Assembly (NCBI RefSeq): GCF_001612845.1
Contig: NZ_BDBF01000069.1
Span: 1-34,700 of the forward strand
Origin: Nocardia elegans NBRC 108235
Lineage (GTDB): Bacteria > Actinomycetota > Actinomycetes > Mycobacteriales > Mycobacteriaceae
DNA: 34,700 nt
Direction: 5' to 3'
The notes under the pieces are model-generated. The model ran no database searches and was not told where the DNA came from. It saw nothing but the letters and a program-made list of their open reading frames with translations. Both the position numbers and the translations under genes were made by a program. Below, in pieces: positions 14,842 through 22,163 of this stretch (positions are counted from its first letter, which is position 1; each line of letters begins with the position of its first letter).

Positions 14842-15279
14842 TCACTTCGCGGCGGCAGGCGGGGCGGGCAGGCTGTGCAAGGCGCCGACCACGGTGGAAT
14901 GGATGGGCAATTCGGCGGTCAGCGGGTCGACCGCCGCCATCCGCGCGATCGTCGGCATGCGGCTGACCAGGCAGATCGCGACACCACGTCGACGCTGGTC
15001 GGCGGCTTCCTCGGCCAACACGACCAGTGCGCGCCAACCCAGGAAGCCGAGCCCGCCGGTATCCACGACCAGCGGCCCGCCGTGGGCTGCCGCGAGCGCC
15101 GCACCCTCGTGTACGAGGCGGCGCCAATCATCGAGAGTGCACGCATCGGCCTCGCCGCGCACCGACAGGACGACCGCGGCACCGTGGGTGCGCATGATCG
15201 CACTGAGCCGGGCCTCGGGGCGACCCGGGACGGGAAGGGAACGGTGATGACCGATTCGGAATGTGGCGTTCGTCTTCAT
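14842..15279 (-). CDS. STAS-domain (anti-anti-sigma factor-like) protein, copy 2
   Basis: A 145-residue STAS protein starting MKTNATFRIGHHRSLPVPG. It is parallel to copy 1 at 8017-8466: RTHGAAVVLSVRGEADACT, then VVDTGGLGFLGWRALVVLAE and LTAELPIHSTVVGAL. At the usual phospho-acceptor position copy 2 has DTGGLGFLGW where copy 1 has DTSCLGFLSW, so the Ser residues are replaced by Gly and only a Thr remains. This may change regulation by phosphorylation. The ATG at 15279 follows GGGAG at 7 bases. It may be cotranscribed with the ATPase/VWA pair. Confidence 0.86.
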   Translation of the reverse strand: MKTNATFRIGHHRSLPVPGRPEARLSAIMRTHGAAVVLSVRGEADACTLDDWRRLVHEGAALAAAHGGPLVVDTGGLGFLGWRALVVLAEEAADQRRRGVAICLVSRMPTIARMAAVDPLTAELPIHSTVVGALHSLPAPPAAAK

Positions 15280-15347
15280 GTGCGATCTCCCAGGCGAAAT
15301 CGACATGTGCAGTGCCCCGCTTTTTCGAGGCAAATCCCGCTGTCACC

Positions 15348-15379
15348 TTTCTAACAAAGACGAAGCGGTCTGTATAGCC
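15348..15379 (-). promoter_or_regulatory. Promoter of STAS copy 2, shared with copy 1
   Basis: The minus strand shows -35 TATACA (15371-15376), a 17-base spacer and -10 TAGAAA (15348-15353), about 69 bases upstream of the start. The spacer carries the same AGAC-N6-GTCT dyad as the copy 1 promoter, with 24 of 28 bases conserved. Confidence 0.7.
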
Positions 15380-15455
15380 CGTCGGCGTACGGTTGCCGAC
15401 CGCGACGCTGGGTAGCCGAAAGTCGACTGTCCCACGCATGTGAGGAGCCCCCGCA

Positions 15456-16424
15456 ATGCAGATCGGTTACAAACTGGCATCGGAATCCTATGGGCCGCGC
15501 GAACTGATCCGACAGGCGATTCGTGCCGAGGCGGCCGGATTCGACTTCGTGGAAATGAGCGATCACTATCACCCGTGGCTCGACAATCAGGGCCACTCCC
15601 CCTTCACCTGGACGGTCTTCGGCGCCATCACCGAACGCACCGAACGCATCCGCCTGGTCACCGGCGTCACCTGCCCCACCGTCCGGTATCACCCGGCGAT
15701 CGTGGCGCAGGCCGCGGCCACCTTGGCGCTGGTGTCGGACGGACGCTTCGATCTCGGGGTCGGCTCCGGTGAGCGGCTCAACGAACATGTGGTGGGCCGG
15801 GAGTTCCCGCCGATCGATATCCGCCAGCGCATGTTGCGCGAGGCCCTCGAGATCATCCGGCTGCTCTGGCGCGGCGGGTATCACACGTATCGCGGTGAGT
15901 ACCTGTCGATTTCGGATGCGCGGGTGTTCGATCTGCCCGAGCGGATGCCCGACATCATCGTCGCCGCCGGCGGCCCCGACGCCGCCCGCCTCGCCGCCGA
16001 ACTCGGCGACGGGCTGTTCGCGACCGACCCCGAAGCGCAGATCGTCGACACCTATCGCGGCGCCGGCGGGCGCGGCGGCGGCTACGCCGAGGTCGGAATG
16101 GCCTGGGCCCCCGACGAACAGACCGCGGCGCAGGCCGCATTGGACACCACCCGCTGGGCACTCACGGGATGGAAGGTGATGAGCGAGTTGCCGAATCCGG
16201 TGAATTTCGCCGCGGCGACCACCACCGTGCGGCGCGACGATATTCTCGAACAATTCGCGTGCGGTTCCGATCCGAAACGCTATCTGGAAGTCGCGCAGCA
16301 ATATGTGAATGCCGGATTCGATCATCTGGTGATGCAGAACGCCGGACCCGATCCGGAAGGATTCATCGACTTCTATCACAGCGAACTCGATGCCCCCCTG
16401 CGCGATTTGACTCCGGCGAGCTGA
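15456..16424 (+). CDS. LLM-class F420-dependent oxidoreductase (F420-dependent glucose-6-phosphate dehydrogenase family)
   Basis: A 322-residue TIM-barrel enzyme. MQIGYKLASESYGPRELIRQ, FDFVEMSDHYHPWL and GHSPFTWTVFGAITERT are the conserved N-terminal blocks of the actinobacterial F420-dependent glucose-6-phosphate-dehydrogenase-related subfamily (TIGR03557-like). RFDLGVGSGERLNEH is the F420-binding region. It would transfer hydride to or from F420 in the cytoplasm; the substrate is unknown and need not be a sugar phosphate. The ATG at 15456 follows GAGGAG. It is divergent from STAS copy 2 and ends at a strong bidirectional terminator. Confidence 0.92.
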   Translation: MQIGYKLASESYGPRELIRQAIRAEAAGFDFVEMSDHYHPWLDNQGHSPFTWTVFGAITERTERIRLVTGVTCPTVRYHPAIVAQAAATLALVSDGRFDLGVGSGERLNEHVVGREFPPIDIRQRMLREALEIIRLLWRGGYHTYRGEYLSISDARVFDLPERMPDIIVAAGGPDAARLAAELGDGLFATDPEAQIVDTYRGAGGRGGGYAEVGMAWAPDEQTAAQAALDTTRWALTGWKVMSELPNPVNFAAATTTVRRDDILEQFACGSDPKRYLEVAQQYVNAGFDHLVMQNAGPDPEGFIDFYHSELDAPLRDLTPAS

Positions 16425-16447
16425 AATTCGACGGTCGGCGCGCCACT

Positions 16448-16480
16448 CGAGGGTCCGGCAATACGATTGCCGGACCCTCG
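16448..16480. terminator. Bidirectional intrinsic terminator hairpin
   Basis: A perfect 15-bp stem (16448-16462 with 16466-16480) and a 3-base loop lie between the convergent genes ending at 16424 and 16502. Confidence 0.85.
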
Positions 16481-16501
16481 CCGTGCCCCGTGCGGTGATA
16501 C

Positions 16502-16948
16502 TCAGGCGGTGTTACCGTGCCGGCGCAACCGCCGGAATTCCACCGTCACCGGATAACCGGCCACCGCCGAATCGAAGGGTGCCGTCGTGGCCTCGAGCGA
16601 GTCCGTGATGGAGGTCAGCACATGCCAGCCCAGTCCGTCCCGGTGCAGCGCCTCCGGCGTGACCGCTACCGCGGTCACCGCCACCGACATCCGGTCACCG
16701 TCGTAGCCGAAATCGCATTCGATCGACGATCCGGGCACGGCGCGTTCGATCAGCGCGGTGGCGATCTCGTCCAGCGCCACCCGGATATCGGTCACCTCGT
16801 CGAGTGCGAATTCGGCCATCAAAGCGACCGTTTCGGCCAGAGCGCGCAGCATGAGCAACTGGCGCGCTTGCGCGAGTACTCGCACGCCGACGGCCGAACC
16901 CGCAGGCGTCGGGTCCGCCGACGGCGAAATCCACTCGCTCAAGGACAC
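16502..16948 (-). CDS. Anti-sigma regulatory ATP-binding protein, UsfX/RsbW-like
   Basis: A 148-residue protein. VRVLAQARQLLMLRALAETV, VTDIRVALDEIATALIERAV and LGWHVLTSITDSLEATT line up with mycobacterial UsfX, the SigF anti-sigma factor, including the diagnostic WHVLTS block. In canonical RsbW the N-box has an Asn that holds magnesium; here, as I recall for UsfX, that position is not Asn (DEIATAL), so kinase activity is doubtful. In mycobacteria usfX is followed by sigF, but here the next gene is an unrelated convergent oxidoreductase, so this is an orphan. The GTG at 16948 follows GGAAGGAG. It may partner with the two STAS proteins in the window. Confidence 0.78.
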   Translation of the reverse strand: MSLSEWISPSADPTPAGSAVGVRVLAQARQLLMLRALAETVALMAEFALDEVTDIRVALDEIATALIERAVPGSSIECDFGYDGDRMSVAVTAVAVTPEALHRDGLGWHVLTSITDSLEATTAPFDSAVAGYPVTVEFRRLRRHGNTA

Positions 16949-17134
16949 GTCCTCTCCTTCCGCCCCGCAGGCGCGTCTCGCATTTTCCGCTCGTCGTCGC
17001 CGATACCCGGGGATCCGGGGAACCAAACGTCTGCCGGGAACCGAGTCGGCGGGGGTTCGCGATTGACGCCGAGATCGCCGGGTACCCGCAGGCCGAGCGG
17101 GTATACGCCGTTCCGGGTGCGCACGAGACTCCCG

Positions 17135-17383
17135 ATGCCGACACCCCGCCCGGCCGCATTCCGGACGATCCTCGGCCTGGTGTCCGCCGGGGCCGCGGTG
17201 ACGCTCGCCCTGCTTGGCATTTATCCGCGAAACAGGTTGAGGGACAATACTTCTCGGCCATCCGCGGCGGTGATGGCGGTGCGGCATGGACTGCACCGGT
17301 TGCACAGCGGGCACCTGGGCGACTACGCGGCGTGGCTGGTGTTCGGCTGCGCGGCCGTCATCGGACTGCTATGGGTGGGGTGA
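17135..17383 (+). CDS. Small two-helix membrane protein, possibly like the C-terminus of a proton-pumping subunit
   Basis: About 82 residues from the ATG at 17135 (MPTPRPAAFRTILGLVSAGA), or 88 from a GTG at 17117. It has two hydrophobic helices. Between them, RHGLHRLHSGHLGDYAAWLV resembles the last loop and helix of NuoL/MrpA-type antiporter subunits, where an LxxLQSGxxxDYxxW-like segment is common. It cannot pump by itself; it may be a remnant or a small accessory protein. No clear Shine-Dalgarno is visible. It is convergent with the TIGR01777 gene, with six bases between stops. Confidence 0.45.
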   Translation: MPTPRPAAFRTILGLVSAGAAVTLALLGIYPRNRLRDNTSRPSAAVMAVRHGLHRLHSGHLGDYAAWLVFGCAAVIGLLWVG

Positions 17384-17389
17384 GGCGGT

Positions 17390-18748
17390 CTACTCCCCCG
17401 GCGTCTCGAGCCGGCCCAGCACATGCCGCAGCGCCGGTTCGAGACGGTCGGTGCGGAAGTGATGGCCGGTGGCCAGCAGCCGGGCCGGCTCCACCCGCTG
17501 GCTGGCCGCGGCCACCTCCCGCGCGCCCTGCCCGCCCAGCAGCAACGCCGGACCGACCTGTGGCACCGGCAGAATCGCGGGCCGGTGGACGACGCGGGCC
17601 AGCGTGCGGGTGTATTCGGCGTTGCGGACCGGATGCGGTGCCACCGCGTTCACCGGGCCCGACAGGGTGCTATCCCACAGCGCGCGGTGATAGATGTCGA
17701 TCATGTCGTCGATGCCGATCCACGACATCCACTGCCGCCCACCGGCGATCGGTCCGCCCAATCCGGCACTGAACAACGGACGCAACAAGCGCAGCAGCCC
17801 GCCGGCCGGCGACTGCACCAAACCGGTGCGCACCCGCACCACCCGGACCCCGGCCTCGCGGGCGGGCCGATCGGCGTCCTCCCAGGCCGAGACCACCTCG
17901 GCCAGAAATCCGTCACCGGCCGGACTGTCCTCGGTGAGCACGCGATCGCCGAGGTCGTAGCCGTAGTAGCCGATCGCCGAGGCCCCGACGAAGGTCGGCA
18001 ATCCGGCTCGCGCGGCCAGCTCCGCGAGCGCGCGCGTGGGTCCTACGCGGCTGTCGCGCACGCGGCGTTTGTGCTCGTCGGTGAACCGGCCCGCGATCGG
18101 CGCCCCGGCCAGATGGATCAGCGCGTCCACTCCGTCCAGCAGATCGGCGGCGGGCGCGGCCGTATCCCACTGCCGCTCGTCGCGTTCGCGCGCGGTCCCG
18201 CGCACCAGCCGGATCACGCGATGGCCACCGGTTCGCAGAAATGCGGTCAGGGCCGTCCCGACCAGTCCCGAGGCGCCGGTGATCGCGATGGTCGACGATC
18301 GCAGGCCGTTCTCGGCGGCCCGGGCGTGGGCCGCCAGATCACCGGCCAGCTGCCGGTGACGGTATTCGAACATGGGCCGCAGCAGCGCGGCGGGCACGGG
18401 CGTATCCACCTCGTCGACGATCCGGGTGCGCCCCGCGTCGACGGCTTCGAAGCCGTGGGTGTGGCGCCACTGCACCACGTGCGCGAAGGCCGAGGCGGGG
18501 CCCTCGGCGACGAGTTCGTCGGCGAACCGGTGCGGCGGGTCGTAGGCGACCGGGTCGTGGCGGGCCACCCAGCGCAGGTTGCCGGGCAGTGCCAGTTCGG
18601 CGCGCCCGTCCTTCAGCGATCCCGCCTCGCGGACCACCCGCACCGGTTGCCACGGCGGCGCCAGCCTGGTCAGCGCACCGGGCCGGGTGAACCATTCGAA
18701 GACCTCGGCCAGCGGAAAGTCCACGACATTCGCCGATTCGAAACCCAT
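17390..18748 (-). CDS. TIGR01777 family NAD(P)-binding epimerase with N-terminal SRPBCC domain
   Basis: A 452-residue two-domain protein. Residues 1 to about 145 are a START/SRPBCC-like lipid- or ligand-binding domain (FPLAEVFEWFTRPGALTRLA, then a HRFADELVAEGP segment). From about 150 comes an extended short-chain dehydrogenase fold with GASGLVG (158-164), HLAGAPI and SAIGYYGYDLGDR, and a C-terminal DUF1731-like end (RVEPARLLATGHHFR). This fusion is standard in actinobacteria. It is presumed to act on a nucleotide sugar or lipid; the substrate is unknown. The start MGFESANVVD was chosen because the 17 codons before it lack similarity; the ribosome binding site is weak. Confidence 0.9.
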   Translation of the reverse strand: MGFESANVVDFPLAEVFEWFTRPGALTRLAPPWQPVRVVREAGSLKDGRAELALPGNLRWVARHDPVAYDPPHRFADELVAEGPASAFAHVVQWRHTHGFEAVDAGRTRIVDEVDTPVPAALLRPMFEYRHRQLAGDLAAHARAAENGLRSSTIAITGASGLVGTALTAFLRTGGHRVIRLVRGTARERDERQWDTAAPAADLLDGVDALIHLAGAPIAGRFTDEHKRRVRDSRVGPTRALAELAARAGLPTFVGASAIGYYGYDLGDRVLTEDSPAGDGFLAEVVSAWEDADRPAREAGVRVVRVRTGLVQSPAGGLLRLLRPLFSAGLGGPIAGGRQWMSWIGIDDMIDIYHRALWDSTLSGPVNAVAPHPVRNAEYTRTLARVVHRPAILPVPQVGPALLLGGQGAREVAAASQRVEPARLLATGHHFRTDRLEPALRHVLGRLETPGE

Positions 18749-18820
18749 GAGGCGGCAGTACCCCCGCCACACCGGCCCGAAACCGCCGGCCACCAGCACC
18801 GCCCGGCAGCGTCGCCGTTC

Positions 18821-20359
18821 TCACCGCAGGGGATCGCCCCACGTCGTCCGCTCCCGCAATGCGGCTTTGAGCAGTTTGCCGCCCGCGTTGCGCGGCAACG
18901 GCTCGCTCACCACGGTCACATACTGCGGCACTTTGAAGTCGGCCAGCCGTTCCCGGCAGTGCTCGATCAGAGTGGGGATGTCGAGGCCGCCCGGATCGGA
19001 GACCACGACGGCGCCGACCTTCTCCCCCATGACCGCGTCCGGCACGGCGAGTACAGCGGCGTCGGTGACACCCGGCGCCGCGAGCAGGACCGCTTCGACC
19101 TCGACGCTGGAGACGTTCTCCCCGCCACGGTTGATGATGTCCTTGATCCGGTCGACGATGTGCACCCGCCCGGCGTCGTCGACGCGGACCACGTCACCGG
19201 TGTGCAGCCAGCCGTCGATGATCGTGGCGGCGTCGGCCTCGGGACGATTCCAATAGCAGCCGGTGACATTCGCCCCGCGCACGACCAGTTCGCCGACGCC
19301 GGGCTCCTCGCCGAGCGGGGCGATGCCGAGCTGGACGGAGGGCACCGCGTAGCCGACCGAATCGGCGTGGTCGACGGCGTCGCCGTCGGGCAACACCGTC
19401 ATCAGAGACGCGGTCTCTGTCATGCCGTATCCGTTGAAGACCTGGGCGTTGGGGAACGCGTCTTTCAACGACAGCACCAGCGCCGGCGCGATCGGTGCGC
19501 CGCCGTAGCCGACCCAGCGCACCGTGGCGGTGTCCGCGCCGGCGAAGTCGGGGTGCCGCAACATCAGCGCATAGACCGCCGGCACCGTCACCAGGAACGA
19601 AATCCGCTCCGTCGACAGCGCGGCGATCAGCTCGGGAACACCGAGCGCCGGCATGATCACCGCGGTGCCACCGAGGTGGACGGCGGTCAGCAGCTGGGAG
19701 TTGCAGCCGGTCACGTGGAACAGCGGAACAGAGATCAGCGTCCGCATACCCTCGCCGATATCGCGGGGCAGTCCGATGCAGCGCACCATATTCTCGGCAT
19801 TGGTCACGAACGCCTCGTGCGTGGTGGGCACACCCTTGGGATGGCCCGTGGTGCCCGAGGTGTAGAAGATCGCCGCGCTATCGGCAGCCGAAAGATCCTG
19901 CGTCACAACCGGTTCACCGTCGGGAAGCGGCACGCCGGGAGCGAGGTCGATCCGTGCGCCCGAATCCGCCAGCACGAACTCGACCTCCGGCCCGGCCGAG
20001 CGGATGTTGACCGCGACGGCGATTCCGCCCGCCATCACCGTGCCCCAGAAGGCGAGCACCCAGTCGACGCCGGCCGGATACCGCACCGCGACACGGTCTC
20101 CGCGTTCCAATCCGGCCGCACGCAGACCGCCGGCGACCCGAGCGGCACGCTCCCACAACTGCCGATAGGTCAGGCAATCCGCTCCGAGTTCGACGACCGC
20201 TTCACTCTCGGGCCGCGTCTCCACCTGGGCGCGCAGCATATCCAGCAGCGTCGCCGGGAGGCCGGTGTAATGCGCGACACCGTCACGTTCGGTGATGCCG
20301 GTGCGCGGAAAGGGATTGTAGCGGCGCGAAATCTCGATCACCGCGGGTTCGGTTGTCAT
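18821..20359 (-). CDS. qsdC: Fatty acyl-CoA ligase, QsdC-like
   Basis: A 512-residue class I adenylate-forming enzyme. YTSGTTGHPKG (166-176) is the AMP-binding P-loop; GYGMTETASL, GWLHTGDV and DRIKDIINRGGENVS follow in order. GGKLLKAAL carries the C-terminal catalytic lysine. It activates a carboxylic acid with ATP and CoA. The gene lies 70 bases downstream of a phosphotriesterase-like lactonase with a divergent TetR regulator. That is the arrangement of the qsd quorum-quenching operon of Rhodococcus erythropolis, in which QsdC feeds the acid released by lactone opening into beta-oxidation. The ATG at 20359 follows GAGGAG. The symbol rests on context plus family; the acyl-chain preference is not visible. 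Confidence 0.82.
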   Translation of the reverse strand: MTTEPAVIEISRRYNPFPRTGITERDGVAHYTGLPATLLDMLRAQVETRPESEAVVELGADCLTYRQLWERAARVAGGLRAAGLERGDRVAVRYPAGVDWVLAFWGTVMAGGIAVAVNIRSAGPEVEFVLADSGARIDLAPGVPLPDGEPVVTQDLSAADSAAIFYTSGTTGHPKGVPTTHEAFVTNAENMVRCIGLPRDIGEGMRTLISVPLFHVTGCNSQLLTAVHLGGTAVIMPALGVPELIAALSTERISFLVTVPAVYALMLRHPDFAGADTATVRWVGYGGAPIAPALVLSLKDAFPNAQVFNGYGMTETASLMTVLPDGDAVDHADSVGYAVPSVQLGIAPLGEEPGVGELVVRGANVTGCYWNRPEADAATIIDGWLHTGDVVRVDDAGRVHIVDRIKDIINRGGENVSSVEVEAVLLAAPGVTDAAVLAVPDAVMGEKVGAVVVSDPGGLDIPTLIEHCRERLADFKVPQYVTVVSEPLPRNAGGKLLKAALRERTTWGDPLR

Positions 20360-20429
20360 CAGTGCATCTCCTCGATCGGCCGCGTTCGCACTTCGCCGGG
20401 CGCGCAACACATCACGGCCCGCGCAAAGC

Positions 20430-21401
20430 TCAGGCACCGAAATAGCGGCGCGGGTTGTGGACGAGCATGGTGTCGATCTGCTCGTCGGTGACGCCACGCG
20501 CCCGCAGCGCCGGCAGCACGTCGTCGCTGATGTGGGTGAAGTTCCAGTTCGGCACGGCGGCGGCCTTGCCCTCCTCGGAGAACCAGTCGATGAAACACGC
20601 CGCGTCGTGGGCGAGGACCATCTTCTCGGCGTACCCTCGCTCGACCAGTCGCACCACGGTGTCGACTCGCTGCTCGAACGGCAGCAAGACGTCGAGTCCG
20701 AATCGGTCCATGCCGAGGTAGGAGCCGGCGTCGGCAAGTGCGCACAGATAGTCCAGATCGGTGCTGTCGCCCGAGTGCCCGATGACGACCTTGCCGAGAT
20801 CCACCCCCTCCTCCGCGAGCACCTTCTGCGCGATCAGGCCGGACTGGTTGTGGACGTTCGTGTGCACCGTGATCGGCGCCCCGGTCTCCACGTGGGCCTG
20901 GCCGACCGCGCGCATCACCCGCTCGACTCCGGGCGTCAGGCCCTGTTCCTCGATCGCGCACTTCAGGAATGCGGCCTTCACGCCGGTTCCGGCGATCCCT
21001 TCGCGGATGTCCTTGACGAACAGCTCGACCAACGGCTCGGCGACGTCGAACAGCAGGCCCGGGCCGGTGTAGTGGAACTGGAACGGCACCTCGTTGTAGG
21101 TGTAGAGACCGGTCGCCACGACGATATTGATGTCGACCTGCTCATTGATCCGCTGGATCCGCGGAATGTAGCGACCGAGCCCGATCACCGTCGGATCGAC
21201 GATCGTGTCGATGCCGCGTGCGGCGCATTCACGCAACTTCGCGACCGCATCCGCGACCCGCGCGTCCTCATCCCACTGATTCGGATATTCGGGATAGTTC
21301 TGCCGCATCTCCTCGCCGAGCACGAAAACGTGCTCGTGCATCAGCACCTTGCCCAGGGCGGCGGTGTCGAGGGGTCCACGGACGGTTTCAACGGTAGACA
21401 T
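20430..21401 (-). CDS. qsdA: Phosphotriesterase-like lactonase, QsdA-like
   Basis: A 323-residue amidohydrolase of the phosphotriesterase family. All metal ligands are present: H22 and H24 in LMHEHVF, the carboxylated lysine K147 in AAFLKCA, H180 in PITVH, H209 in VVIGHSGDSTD and D266 in VLAHDAACF. Length and wording match QsdA and mycobacterial PPH. These lactonases hydrolyse the lactone ring of N-acylhomoserine lactones, and in rhodococci also gamma-lactones, which silences quorum signals; paraoxon is a side activity. No signal peptide is seen, so it is cytoplasmic. The ATG at 21401 follows GAGGAATTCG. It is first in a two-gene operon with the acyl-CoA ligase and divergent from the TetR gene. 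Confidence 0.88.
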   Translation of the reverse strand: MSTVETVRGPLDTAALGKVLMHEHVFVLGEEMRQNYPEYPNQWDEDARVADAVAKLRECAARGIDTIVDPTVIGLGRYIPRIQRINEQVDINIVVATGLYTYNEVPFQFHYTGPGLLFDVAEPLVELFVKDIREGIAGTGVKAAFLKCAIEEQGLTPGVERVMRAVGQAHVETGAPITVHTNVHNQSGLIAQKVLAEEGVDLGKVVIGHSGDSTDLDYLCALADAGSYLGMDRFGLDVLLPFEQRVDTVVRLVERGYAEKMVLAHDAACFIDWFSEEGKAAAVPNWNFTHISDDVLPALRARGVTDEQIDTMLVHNPRRYFGA

Positions 21402-21478
21402 CGAATTCCTCGGGGTATCGGCGACGAGCAGGACGGCTATGAAGACCACCGGAACAATGTGACCCACGCCATCCTGTG

Positions 21479-21503
21479 TGAGACACTGCGCAAGTGTGTC
21501 TCA
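21479..21503. promoter_or_regulatory. Dyad operator between the lactonase and TetR genes
   Basis: Perfect 8-bp half-sites TGAGACAC (21479-21486) and GTGTCTCA (21496-21503) with 9 bases between them, 25 bp in all, the size and symmetry usual for a TetR dimer site. It lies 78 bases upstream of the lactonase start and about 86 bases upstream of the chosen TetR start, so one site could control both directions. The regulator is presumably the adjacent QsdR-like protein. Confidence 0.7.
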
Positions 21504-21589
21504 GCTTCCTGGATTCGTCAACCCGTCCGATACCGCCGCCGAGTGCGCCGGGTAGGCACGGCGCGCCTCGGTATGAGGAGATGGTGGAC

Positions 21590-22150
21590 ATGATCGCTAC
21601 TTCCGAGGGGCGTCGCGCCGTCGACGCGGCGACGAAGCTGTACCTGGCGGGCGAACAACTCGACATGTCGGTGCTCGCACGCGACCTGGGCATCGGACGC
21701 GCGACGCTGTACCGGCACGTCGGCAACCGGGACGACCTCATCGCGACCGTGCTGGCCGAAGCCACCGAACGCACCTACCGCAAGGTCTTCACCACCGCCA
21801 CGGGATCCGGTGCGGCACTCGTTCTCGACACCCTCGAACGGGTGATGAACGCGGTCGCCGAGTCCGAACCGCTGCGGACGCTCACCAGTCGCGAACCGGC
21901 GCTCTTCATCCGGCTCGCGCTGCTCCCCGGCAGGATCGAATCGACGTCGGCGCGCATGGTCGCCGAACTGCTCGACAGCGAACAGCGTCAGGGAAATCTG
22001 ACGTTGCCCTTGGCCGCCGACGTCCTGGCCGAGGCCATCGTCCGCATTTGCGACGCGCACCTCTACGCACCCCTGCTCGGCGGCGATCGACCACGGATCG
22101 ACACCGCGCTGGCCATCGTCGCCCTGCTCCTCGGCGAACGCCGGGCGTGA
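21590..22150 (+). CDS. qsdR: TetR-family regulator, QsdR-like
   Basis: About 186 residues from the ATG at 21590. The N-terminal helix-turn-helix is LDMSVLARDLGIGRATLYRH followed by VGNRDDLIATVLAEA; the rest is the helical ligand domain. In Rhodococcus, QsdR represses the qsd operon and is released by gamma-lactones. Divergence from the lactonase/ligase pair supports the same role here. Start choice: the frame is open back to a GTG at 21494, but that start lies inside the 25-bp dyad. GAGGAG sits 9 bases before the ATG at 21590, and an ATG at 21581 is also possible. It is convergent with the UbiB-family gene, with 13 bases between stops. Confidence 0.82.
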   Translation: MIATSEGRRAVDAATKLYLAGEQLDMSVLARDLGIGRATLYRHVGNRDDLIATVLAEATERTYRKVFTTATGSGAALVLDTLERVMNAVAESEPLRTLTSREPALFIRLALLPGRIESTSARMVAELLDSEQRQGNLTLPLAADVLAEAIVRICDAHLYAPLLGGDRPRIDTALAIVALLLGERRA

Positions 22151-22163
22151 ACGACCGGTGAGC

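Noticed and set aside
17423..20491. Very long open frame on the plus strand (about 1022 codons)
   Set aside because: It runs antisense to the TIGR01777 and acyl-CoA ligase genes. Its translation is Arg/His/Gln/Gly-rich without domains, the usual mirror of a GC-rich gene.
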